Positions 1 through 5,202 of a DNA stretch of 5,202 nt are shown one piece after another. The notes beneath the pieces were generated by a model that was not told where the DNA came from, searched no databases, and saw only the letters and a list, made by a program, of their open reading frames with translations. The stretch is taken from NCBI GenBank assembly GCA_902465015.1, contig CABQLK010000070.1, forward strand, positions 1-5,202, given 5' to 3'. Source of the stretch: an uncultured Collinsella sp. (GTDB lineage: Bacteria > Actinomycetota > Coriobacteriia > Coriobacteriales > Coriobacteriaceae). The position numbers were made by a program, and so were the translations under genes. Position 1 is the first letter of the stretch. Each line of letters starts with the position of its first letter.

Positions 1-55
1 GCGCATTCGGCGAGATGCGTTTGCGAAAGTGGTCAATTTTAGATTAGCGCTAACA
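1..55. mobile_element. Probable terminal end of a second insertion sequence (family uncertain)
   Basis: These bases do not continue the transposase frame that starts at about position 56: an in-frame TAG is present at 40-42, and the residues after it do not fit the usual IS3 motif preceding KGCSPDN. The stretch ends in GCGCTAACA, so on the minus strand an element would begin with TGTTAGCGC, the TG...CA type of terminus common among insertion sequences. A short imperfect hairpin (CGCAT at 2-6 with ATGCG at 15-19) lies inside. The likely reading is that another element, perhaps IS21-like, inserted into the IS3 transposase and continues beyond the left edge of the window. The family assignment is a guess; a simple deletion junction is the alternative. 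Confidence 0.4.
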
Positions 56-273
56 CCGCGAAGGGCTGCAGCCCGGACAACTCGGCCTGCGAGGGCTTCT
101 TCGGGCGCCTCAAGAACGAGTTCTTCCGCTACAGGGACTGGGAGGGCGTGACGGCCGAGGAGTTCATGGGGAGGCTCGAGGCCTACCTCGTGTACTATCG
201 GGACGGGCGCATCAAGAAGTCCCTCGGGTGGCTGAGCCCGACGGAGTACCGCAGGAAGCTTGGATACGCCTAG
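56..273 (+). pseudogene. IS3-family transposase (orfB), C-terminal remnant
   Basis: Codons from 58 to the TAG at 271-273 encode the last 71 residues of an IS3-family (IS150-like) DDE transposase. The conserved C-terminal motif is clear: KGCSPDNSACEGFFGRLKNE, in which the Glu at codon 91-93 is the third catalytic acidic residue of the DDE triad. It is followed by the typical YxRDGRIKKSLGWLSP segment (family form: YNxxRxHxxLGxxxP) and the ending PTEYRRKLGYA. Full-length OrfB proteins are about 270-300 residues, so roughly three quarters of the protein is missing, including the first two catalytic Asp residues and any start codon. The fragment cannot be active. It points towards kdpE on the opposite strand, so the two converge. 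Sequence to the left of 56 is unrelated and marks the break. Confidence 0.88.
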
Positions 274-277
274 GCGC

Positions 278-302
278 GGTCCAAGAAATCGTCCGCACCC
301 CA
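278..302 (+). repeat. Probable right terminal inverted repeat of the IS3-family element
   Basis: The 25 bases ending in CACCCCA begin 5 bases after the transposase stop codon, where the right end of an IS3-family element is expected, and they end in CA as these termini usually do. The matching left end is not in the window, so the repeat cannot be confirmed by pairing. The outer boundary at 302 is inferred from the terminal CA and could be off by a few bases. Confidence 0.45.
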
Positions 303-303
303 C

Positions 304-323
304 TTTGCCTGGAATTAGGCAAA
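304..323 (-). terminator. Hairpin downstream of kdpE, possible weak or damaged terminator
   Basis: TTTGCCT at 304-310 and AGGCAAA at 317-323 form a perfect 7-bp inverted repeat around a 6-base loop. It lies 48 bases beyond the kdpE stop codon, in the expected place for a terminator of the kdpDE transcript. On the minus strand the stem is followed by GTGGGG instead of a T-run, so it is not a canonical intrinsic terminator in that direction. The probable IS3 end stops one base before the hairpin, so insertion may have removed an original T-tract. On the plus strand it is followed only by a short ATTT run. Confidence 0.35.
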
Positions 324-371
324 TTTAGACCGTATTTCACCGCAACTCATAGTGGGATGGTGGTTGGCGAT

Positions 372-1085
372 CTAGCCTTGGGTGACCAATCGGTAACCGA
401 TACCCACGTGCGTTTGGATATAGCGCGGATGCGCGGGGTCGGACTCAATCTTCTTGCGCAGCGTGCCCATAAAGACACGCAGGCTCGCCAGGTCACTCTT
501 GGTTGCCGTGCCCCAAATCTCGTGCAGGATAAACTGGTGCGTCAGCACCTTGTCGGCGTTATGCGCCAGCAGGCACAGGAGCTTGTACTCGATCGGCGTC
601 AGATGCAGCTCCTCGCCATCCATCGTGGCGATGCCGGCATCAAAGTCGATATGCAGCTCGCCGGTATCGAACGAGCCCTCGGAGGCAACGCCGCCCGTTT
701 GCGCATACGAAAGGCGCCTGAGCGTCGTGCGAATGCGCGCGAGCAGCTCCTCGACCGAAAACGGCTTGGTCAGGTAGTCGTCGGCGCCGGCATCGAGTGC
801 GCGAATCTTGTCCGCATCCTCGCTGCGCGCCGAGACCACAATGATCGGCATGCCCGACCATGCGCGCACCGACTCCACTACCTTGACGCCGTCCATATCG
901 GGCAGGCCCAGATCGAGCAGCACGATGCTCGGTGCCTGCGATGAGGCAGCGGCGATGGCGGCATGGGCGGTCTCCACGGCCATATGGCGCAAGCCGTGCG
1001 CCTCGAGCGCGGCAACGATAAGATTGCGAACGGCGGGGTCGTCCTCAACGACCAAGATGAGTGGTTTCACGGCAGAGTTCGGCAC
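372..1085 (-). CDS. kdpE: KdpE-type response regulator, OmpR/PhoB family
   Basis: This 237-residue response regulator is probably phosphorylated by the adjacent KdpD-like kinase and acts in the cytoplasm as a DNA-binding regulator. The receiver domain (about residues 8-124) has the acidic pair D15/D16, phospho-acceptor D58 in IVLLDLGLPDMDG, switch residue S85 and K107 in DDYLTKPF. LLDLGLPDMDG and the DAGADDYLTKPF stretch are typical of KdpE. A winged-helix output domain (about 138-234) follows, with LTPIEYKLLCLLA, a recognition-helix region near SLRVFMGTLRKKI and the closing GIGYRL. The start is placed at GTG 1085 because AAGGAG (minus strand, 1093-1098) lies 7 bases upstream. A further-upstream in-frame start at 1166 would add 27 residues not typical of the family and lie inside kdpD. 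The gap to the kdpD stop is 4 bases, so the pair is co-transcribed and probably translationally coupled. E. coli KdpE (about 225 aa) is similar in length. The true target genes are unknown here. Confidence 0.92.
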   Translation of the reverse strand: MPNSAVKPLILVVEDDPAVRNLIVAALEAHGLRHMAVETAHAAIAAASSQAPSIVLLDLGLPDMDGVKVVESVRAWSGMPIIVVSARSEDADKIRALDAGADDYLTKPFSVEELLARIRTTLRRLSYAQTGGVASEGSFDTGELHIDFDAGIATMDGEELHLTPIEYKLLCLLAHNADKVLTHQFILHEIWGTATKSDLASLRVFMGTLRKKIESDPAHPRYIQTHVGIGYRLVTQG

Positions 1086-1089
1086 AGCG

Positions 1090-2715
1090 CTACTCCTTAT
1101 CAAACGAAACGTCGGCGGCGGGAAGTTCAATCGTAAAGACTGAGCCGTGCGGATCCGCCGCGGCAACCTCTATGCTACCGCCATGTGCCAGCGCAATGGA
1201 GCGGCAGAGCGAAAGACCCAGGCCCACGCTGCGATGGCTGTCGGCCAGACCATGGTTGGCGGTATAGAACGACTCAAAGATCCGCTCGCGGTCCTCGGGT
1301 GCGATGCCCGGACCATCATCGGCCACCGAGCACGCCACGCGTCCATCGTCGACGCTAATCGAAATCATGATATGCGAGCCTGCGGGCGTATAGGTGATGG
1401 CGTTGTTCACCAGATTGACCACCAGCTGCACCATCAGACGCGCATCGACGTTGACGAGCGCCGGCTCATCGCACGCCACCACCTTAAGGTCGTGCTCGCG
1501 CACGGCAGGGTTCACGTGGCGCAGCGCCTCCTCAACGATATCGTCCATGAGCTCGAGCGTGGTCGACAGGCGCATACCGCCGCCCTCGAGCTTGGTGATG
1601 GCGAGCAGGTTCTCGACGGTGGCGTTGAGCCATTGCGCATCCGAACGAATGGACAGAAGCATGCCGCGGCGCGTCTGGCTATCGAGCACGGCGGTGCCGG
1701 TCGAGCCCTGGTCGAGCAGCACATCGGCATTGCCCGAAATACTGGTGAGCGGCGTGCGCAGGTCGTGCGAGATGGAGCGCAGCAGGTTGGCGCGCAGCTG
1801 CTCGTTTTTGGCGAGCACCGCCGCCTCCTCGCGGGCCTCCATGGCGCGGGCGCGATCGAGTGCCAGCTCGCCTTCGCTCACGATGGCATCGGCAAGTGTC
1901 CGCTCCTCGTGCGTCAGCACGTCGGGCTCGGCAACGATAGCCAGCACGCCCACCACCGAGGCGGGGTCGCCCGAGCGCACGAAGCCGTCGCCCGTGCGAA
2001 CCGTCAGGTAGATGCCATAAAACGCCGAGCCGCCATAGGTGGCATCGAGCGGCGTTCCCACATAGGCGGACGCCGAGAGCCGCGGCGGCATCTGCGGCGC
2101 CAGCTCGTGCACCGGCGCGGCATCGCCCACGGCCGTGTACGTCGCACGCGGCAGCAGGTCATCATCGTCGGCGTCGGCGCTGTACCACACGACCGGACAG
2201 CCCGAAAGACGCGCCAGCTGCGTTGCCATGGCATGCACAATCTGCTGCTGATCGGCACACCGCTGCAGCATGCGGTTGGTCTCGAGCACCATATGCGTGC
2301 GGCGGTCGCTAGCGGCAGCCTGTGCCAAGGCGCGGCGCAGGGCCAACGCAATCGAGCTCGACACAAGCGAGACCACGAACATGATGAAGAACATGCCGGG
2401 ATAGACGCGGTCGATAAGCGACAGCGAGTAGCGCGGGTCGACAAACAAGAAGTTGTAGAGCGCCACGGCGGCAGCCGAGCTCAGCAAGCAATACAGGCGA
2501 CTCCAGGTAAAGAATGCGCACAGCTGAACGGCGAACACATAGACGATCATGATGCTCGGCGCGAGACCCGGATGGTCGAGCAGCGCACCCACAATCGTCG
2601 CCGCGACCAGCAGCCCCACCGATACGCAGGCGTCATACAGAGGAGTGCGGCGCGTCAGCGTTGTGCGCCGCCACCAAAAGTTATCGGCAATATCGCCGTC
2701 CGTACGGACGTCCAT
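1090..2715 (-). CDS. kdpD: Short KdpD-type sensor histidine kinase without N-terminal KdpD/Usp domains
   Basis: This membrane-bound histidine kinase of 541 residues matches the C-terminal two thirds of KdpD. After a short cytoplasmic leader come four membrane helices, about residues 27-46, 51-69, 73-93 and 105-127. These form the DUF4118 domain, recognisable from the YNFLFVDPRYSL stretch between helices 3 and 4. A linker of about 140-295 is in the position of the KdpD GAF domain. The HisKA domain follows with phospho-accepting H317 in SISHDLRTPLTS, then the ATPase domain with N434 and N437/N438 (N box), DDGPG at 466-470 (G1) and GLGLSLC at 498-504 (G2). All catalytic motifs are intact. E. coli KdpD has about 894 residues; the missing part is the N-terminal KdpD domain with its Walker ATP site and the Usp domain. 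No in-frame upstream coding is possible because a terminator stands immediately upstream. ATG 2715 is preceded only by G-rich sequence, with no strong Shine-Dalgarno. Its partner is the KdpE homologue 4 bases downstream. Confidence 0.9.
   Translation of the reverse strand: MDVRTDGDIADNFWWRRTTLTRRTPLYDACVSVGLLVAATIVGALLDHPGLAPSIMIVYVFAVQLCAFFTWSRLYCLLSSAAAVALYNFLFVDPRYSLSLIDRVYPGMFFIMFVVSLVSSSIALALRRALAQAAASDRRTHMVLETNRMLQRCADQQQIVHAMATQLARLSGCPVVWYSADADDDDLLPRATYTAVGDAAPVHELAPQMPPRLSASAYVGTPLDATYGGSAFYGIYLTVRTGDGFVRSGDPASVVGVLAIVAEPDVLTHEERTLADAIVSEGELALDRARAMEAREEAAVLAKNEQLRANLLRSISHDLRTPLTSISGNADVLLDQGSTGTAVLDSQTRRGMLLSIRSDAQWLNATVENLLAITKLEGGGMRLSTTLELMDDIVEEALRHVNPAVREHDLKVVACDEPALVNVDARLMVQLVVNLVNNAITYTPAGSHIMISISVDDGRVACSVADDGPGIAPEDRERIFESFYTANHGLADSHRSVGLGLSLCRSIALAHGGSIEVAAADPHGSVFTIELPAADVSFDKE
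1093..1098 (-). promoter_or_regulatory. Shine-Dalgarno of kdpE inside the 3' end of kdpD
   Basis: The minus strand reads AAGGAG within the last codons of kdpD (Asp-Lys-Glu-stop), 7 bases before the GTG at 1085. This fixes the kdpE start and suggests that ribosomes finishing kdpD help initiate kdpE. Confidence 0.8.
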
Positions 2716-2735
2716 CAGCGCCCCGCCCCTCTCTC

Positions 2736-2781
2736 AAAAACAAAAACCACCACAAAGGGACAGGCACCTTTGTGGTGGTTT
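2736..2781 (-). terminator. Strong intrinsic terminator between the small membrane protein gene and kdpD
   Basis: AAACCACCACAAAGG (2744-2758) and CCTTTGTGGTGGTTT (2767-2781) form a perfect 15-bp stem around an 8-base loop. On the minus strand the stem runs into TTTTTGTTTTTG, a classic T-rich tail down to 2736. It should end transcripts coming from kup and the small gene. kdpD begins only 20 bases beyond the tail, so kdpDE expression must come from read-through or from a promoter overlapping this structure. On the plus strand there is no comparable T-run after the stem, so it works in one direction only. Confidence 0.85.
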
Positions 2782-2795
2782 CCCTTGTGGTGGTT
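2782..2795. repeat. Second copy of the terminator stem arm
   Basis: CCCTTGTGGTGGTT repeats the right arm of the adjacent terminator stem, with one T missing from the run. On the minus strand it is an upstream competing arm. It can pair with the distal arm (2745-2759) with a single bulged base, and it then excludes the primary hairpin's own proximal arm. The direct repeat may come from a small duplication. Confidence 0.7.
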
Positions 2796-2826
2796 CCAAG
2801 TGTATAGCCTTTGCAACCGGCGGTCG

Positions 2827-3021
2827 CTAGACAAACAGCACGTGCGCGAGCAGGGCACACACGCACACCGCTCCAAATACCAGTGCCACGATCGAGATCA
2901 CGCGGTCGGCCATGTCCATGTTGGCACGATTCGTAAAGAACCGATCTTCGGCGGCGTCGACGCGCGCCTCACGCACCATTTCGACCACCGCCTCACGGCC
3001 ATCGAGCGCCTTTGTATCCAT
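2827..3021 (-). CDS. Small tail-anchored membrane protein of unknown function, downstream of kup
   Basis: I do not recognise a family for this 64-residue protein. Residues 1-40 are charged and probably helical (rich in Asp, Glu, Arg and Ala). Residues 41-64 are one unbroken hydrophobic segment (VISIVALVFG... to LLAHVLFV) containing two Cys, and it runs to the C-terminus. The predicted topology is one C-terminal membrane helix with a cytoplasmic N-terminal part; no signal peptide is seen. The start is chosen at ATG 3021 because GGAGG (minus strand, 3027-3031) lies 5 bases upstream. In-frame alternatives at 3051 (ATG) and 3054 (TTG) would add 10-11 residues but have only a weak GGAG. The gene starts 60 bases after the kup stop with no terminator between, so it probably shares the kup transcript and ends at the terminator at 2736-2781. 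The context suggests, but does not show, a role as a small partner or modulator of Kup or of the nearby kinase. Confidence 0.72.
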   Translation of the reverse strand: MDTKALDGREAVVEMVREARVDAAEDRFFTNRANMDMADRVISIVALVFGAVCVCALLAHVLFV

Positions 3022-3026
3022 GTTTA

Positions 3027-3031
3027 CCTCC
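3027..3031 (-). promoter_or_regulatory. Shine-Dalgarno that sets the start of the small membrane protein
   Basis: The minus strand reads GGGGAGGT five bases before ATG 3021. It supports this start over the in-frame ATG/TTG codons at 3051 and 3054. Confidence 0.75.
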
Positions 3032-3081
3032 CCGGCCTCATGCTTATCCATCAAAAACCAACTCCGTGTAGCCGCCGACGT

Positions 3082-5109
3082 CTACGGCCGCTCGTTGGGA
3101 GCCAGGCGTTGCATCTTGTTCACGGCCTTGAACTTGGTGAACAGCGGCACGTACTCAAAGCTCACGTTGGAGTTCTCCAGGCCGTACCAACGCGCAGGCG
3201 TGCCGGCGGCGCGGCGGATGATGTACTTGAGCGTGATGGCCGTGCGCTCGCTGGGCTCCACGTCGCTTTCGGGCGCCAGAAGCTTACGAATCAGGACGAA
3301 CTTGAACGTACCGATGTTGCCCGGATCCTTGTAGACCGAGTAGTCATGCGTCTGCGCCGGCAGCTCGCCGGTGGCGGCCAGGTCCTGAACGACCTGACGC
3401 AGGTAAGCATTGACGCGCTGGTTGATCTTGTAGCCCAGGTACAGATGCACGCGGAACACGTAGTCGGTGCCGAACGTCTCGACCGAATAGGCAAAGGTGT
3501 GCGGTTCGTCCATGGTCTCGACATTCACAAACCACCAGGCGCGGGCGCGCTTGGGATGCTTGTCCAAGATCGAGTAGACGATATCACGGTCGATGTAATC
3601 GGTATGGGTGTCCTTGGTCAGGTACACGATGTTGTCGCTCAGGCGCTCGTAGCGATCGTCATCGCGCAGGCGCTTGAGCTGCGGCAGGTAGCTGCGCAGC
3701 GGCAGCAGCGTAAACTGGCGCTGCTCAACAGCCGTACCGTTGTACCAGCACACCATGATGCCCATGATGAGTGCAGCCATGAGGATGGTGAAGTAGCCGC
3801 CGTGGAAGAACTTGGTGAGCGAGCTCACGAAGAAGAAGCCTTCGAGCAAAAGGAAGAAGGCCGCGAAGATCCACGGAGCAACCTTGAGCTTGCGCTCCTC
3901 GTGCAGGTAGAAGAAGAGCAGCAGCGTGGTGCACATCATAGTCAGCGTAATGGCAAGGCCGTACGCGGCTTCCATATGCGCCGAGTTCTGGAACAGCAGC
4001 ACCACGATGACGCAGCCGACAAGCATGACGTTGTTGACCATGGGGATGTAGAGCTGGCCCTTGGTCTCGGCAGGGTAGAAGACCTGCATGTGCGGCATGA
4101 GGTCCAGACGGCTGGCCTCGGACACCAGCGAAAATGCGCCGGTGATGAGCGCCTGCGAGGCAATGATGGCCGCGACGGTGGAAAGGCCGACGGCAAACGG
4201 GCGCAGGCCCGGGGCGAGCATCTGGTAGAACGGGTTGAGGTCGGCAATGCCCATGAGCTCGGGGTTGGCAGCGTTGTTCATAAGCCAAGCGCCCTGGCCC
4301 ATATAGGAAAGCAGCAGGCAGCACTTAACGAACGGCCAGGTAGCGTAGATGTTGCCGCGGCCGACGTGGCCCATGTCGGAGTAGAGCGCCTCGGCACCGG
4401 TGGTGGCGAGGAAGCAGCTGCCCAGAATCATGATGCCCGCGTGGTTGTTGGGGCTCAGCAAAAAGGCGATGCCGCGCACCGGGTTGAGGCACAGCAGCAC
4501 GGCGGGGTGCTGGAAGACGAAGAACAGACCCGTGCCGCCCAGGAACAGGAACCACAGCGTCATGATGGGGCCAAAGGCGTGACCGATCTTGGCCGTACCG
4601 ATGCGCTGTACCAAGAAGAGCACGATGATGATGGCGAGCGTGATGGCGACGACGCGGCCCTGGTCATCGCCCAGCACGGCATGGACCGCCGGGATGGTGC
4701 GCAGGCCCTCGATGGCCGTGGTAACGGTAACGGCCGGCGTCAGGATGCCGTCGGCGAGCAGCGCGGCGCCACCCAGCATGGCGGGGATGATAAGCCACTT
4801 GCCGCAGCGCTTGACCAGGCTGTACAGGGCAAAGATGCCGCCCTCACCATGGTTATCGGCGCGCAGCGAGATGAGCACATACTTGATGGTGGTCAGCAGC
4901 GTGACCGTCCACACGACAAGGGAGAGCGCGCCGAGCACGAACTCCTCCGTGACGCTTCCGATGCCGCCGTTGCCGGCAACGAGCGCCTTGGTTACATACA
5001 TAGGGCTGGTGCCGATATCGCCGTACACCACGCCCAGCGTGACGAGCATCGCCGAGATGCTCACAGGAATCGCAGCGTGCGAAGCTGCCTCCTTGGCCTT
5101 TTGTTCCAT
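3082..5109 (-). CDS. kup: Kup potassium transporter (KUP/HAK/KT family)
   Basis: This is a 675-residue inner-membrane K+ uptake protein, expected to work as a K+/H+ symporter. The family signature GVVYGDIGTSPMY is at residues 26-38; D31 corresponds to the essential Asp of the first helix in characterised Kup proteins. RADNHGEGGIFALYSL (83-98) and ADGILTPAVTVTTAIEG (119-135) are further hallmark segments. About twelve membrane helices fill residues 15-460. A cytoplasmic C-terminal domain (about 463-675) follows, with the NIVYLTKD and FRVHLYLGYK stretches typical of the family. E. coli Kup has 622 residues, so this protein is somewhat longer, mainly in the C-terminal domain. The start is ATG 5109, with GGAGG at 5120-5124 ten bases upstream. 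An upstream in-frame TTG at 5127 overlaps that Shine-Dalgarno sequence and is unlikely. It heads the potassium cluster and is followed by the small membrane protein. No truncation or frameshift is visible. Confidence 0.95.
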   Translation of the reverse strand: MEQKAKEAASHAAIPVSISAMLVTLGVVYGDIGTSPMYVTKALVAGNGGIGSVTEEFVLGALSLVVWTVTLLTTIKYVLISLRADNHGEGGIFALYSLVKRCGKWLIIPAMLGGAALLADGILTPAVTVTTAIEGLRTIPAVHAVLGDDQGRVVAITLAIIIVLFLVQRIGTAKIGHAFGPIMTLWFLFLGGTGLFFVFQHPAVLLCLNPVRGIAFLLSPNNHAGIMILGSCFLATTGAEALYSDMGHVGRGNIYATWPFVKCCLLLSYMGQGAWLMNNAANPELMGIADLNPFYQMLAPGLRPFAVGLSTVAAIIASQALITGAFSLVSEASRLDLMPHMQVFYPAETKGQLYIPMVNNVMLVGCVIVVLLFQNSAHMEAAYGLAITLTMMCTTLLLFFYLHEERKLKVAPWIFAAFFLLLEGFFFVSSLTKFFHGGYFTILMAALIMGIMVCWYNGTAVEQRQFTLLPLRSYLPQLKRLRDDDRYERLSDNIVYLTKDTHTDYIDRDIVYSILDKHPKRARAWWFVNVETMDEPHTFAYSVETFGTDYVFRVHLYLGYKINQRVNAYLRQVVQDLAATGELPAQTHDYSVYKDPGNIGTFKFVLIRKLLAPESDVEPSERTAITLKYIIRRAAGTPARWYGLENSNVSFEYVPLFTKFKAVNKMQRLAPNERP

Positions 5110-5118
5110 AAGCCGGTT

Positions 5119-5125
5119 TCCTCCC
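5119..5125 (-). promoter_or_regulatory. Shine-Dalgarno that sets the kup start
   Basis: The minus strand reads GGGAGGA, 9-10 bases before ATG 5109. Because it lies inside the extension that would be coded from TTG 5127, it argues that kup begins at 5109. Confidence 0.8.
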
Positions 5126-5144
5126 AACTTTAATGTTCGAAGGA

Positions 5145-5173
5145 ATTATAGGTAATCGGCCCATGTTTGAATG
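5145..5173 (-). promoter_or_regulatory. Probable sigma-70-type promoter of kup
   Basis: A perfect TATAAT occurs on the minus strand at 5145-5150, 35 bases upstream of the kup ATG. It predicts a transcript start near 5138 and a leader of about 30 bases. The -35 is poor: the best match, TTCAAA, leaves a 15-base spacer, and at the standard 17-base spacing CATTCA shows little similarity. A weak -35 may mean help from an activator. The predicted leader is too short for a K+ or c-di-AMP riboswitch. Confidence 0.55.
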
Positions 5174-5202
5174 GCACTGTTTTCCCAGCTAGATAAACAT
5201 TT
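5151..5202. other. Upstream intergenic edge, no gene seen
   Basis: Apart from possible -35 elements for kup, I see no coding sequence, repeat or clear operator here. No direct or inverted repeat resembling a response-regulator site stands out before the window ends. Confidence 0.5.

Noticed and set aside
228..944. A 238-codon plus-strand frame covering the end of the IS remnant and most of kdpE
   Set aside because: It is the antisense shadow of kdpE, in codon register with it, and shows no family motif. The transposase frame and kdpE explain the region.
1086..1166. N-terminal extension of KdpE from position 1166
   Set aside because: It lies entirely within the 3' end of kdpD, is not typical of OmpR-family regulators, and a better-placed GTG with AAGGAG exists at 1085.
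2801..2829. Possible kdpD promoter with TATACA as -10 on the minus strand
   Set aside because: It matches only 4 of 6 bases, the -35 at 17-base spacing (TAGCGA) is poor, and its transcript would run straight through the terminator. Not strong enough to list as a feature.
5110..5127. Kup start at TTG 5127, giving six extra residues
   Set aside because: The TTG overlaps the GGGAGGA Shine-Dalgarno site that serves ATG 5109, and no ribosome binding site lies upstream of the TTG.
1147..5133. A 1328-codon open frame on the plus strand opposite kdpD, the small gene and kup
   Set aside because: It is exactly codon-aligned with all three minus-strand genes, which happen to share one reading frame. 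Stops on this strand would need TTA, CTA or TCA codons in those genes, and these are rare in GC-rich coding sequence. The product is an Arg/His/Gln-rich string without recognisable domains, while the minus strand carries clear families.
5128..5202. K+ or c-di-AMP riboswitch ahead of kup
   Set aside because: The TATAAT at 5145-5150 leaves a leader of only about 30 bases, and no conserved aptamer-like stems are visible.
1..5202. CRISPR array, tRNA or rRNA genes, defence system
   Set aside because: No regularly spaced repeats, cloverleaf-like segments or rRNA motifs were seen, and the coding space is filled by the potassium genes and IS debris.

Overview
The window is GC-rich, bacterial and almost fully coding. 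All intact genes lie on the minus strand and concern potassium homeostasis. Strong AGGAG-type Shine-Dalgarno sites, GC-rich codon use and the IS3-type transposase style suggest a high-GC Gram-positive gut anaerobe, possibly Coriobacteriia (Collinsella/Olsenella-like). That placement is inference; no rRNA or other marker gene is present.

Reading in the direction of transcription (right to left): a sigma-70-like promoter with a perfect TATAAT -10 lies at 5145-5150. It precedes kup (3082-5109, 675 aa), a K+/H+ symporter of the KUP/HAK/KT family. Sixty bases downstream is a 64-aa tail-anchored membrane protein of unknown function (2827-3021). A strong intrinsic terminator follows (2736-2781), with an extra upstream copy of one stem arm that could form an alternative hairpin. 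Twenty bases beyond its T-rich tail starts a short KdpD-type histidine kinase (1090-2715, 541 aa). It has the four-helix membrane domain and the kinase core but lacks the N-terminal KdpD and Usp sensor domains. It is followed after 4 nt by kdpE (372-1085, 237 aa), whose Shine-Dalgarno sequence lies in the last codons of the kinase gene.

The left edge (1-302) is mobile-element debris. The last 72 codons of an IS3-family transposase and its probable right end are truncated on the left by what looks like the end of a second insertion sequence. A 7-bp hairpin lies between the IS3 end and the 3' end of kdpE.

The main biological point is that a KdpDE-type two-component system sits next to a Kup transporter and a small membrane protein, with no kdpFABC genes in the window. 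A terminator or attenuator-like structure separates transporter and regulator. Three gene starts are revised here from Shine-Dalgarno positions (kup, the small protein and kdpE). The very long plus-strand reading frame opposite kdpD and kup is judged to be an artefact.
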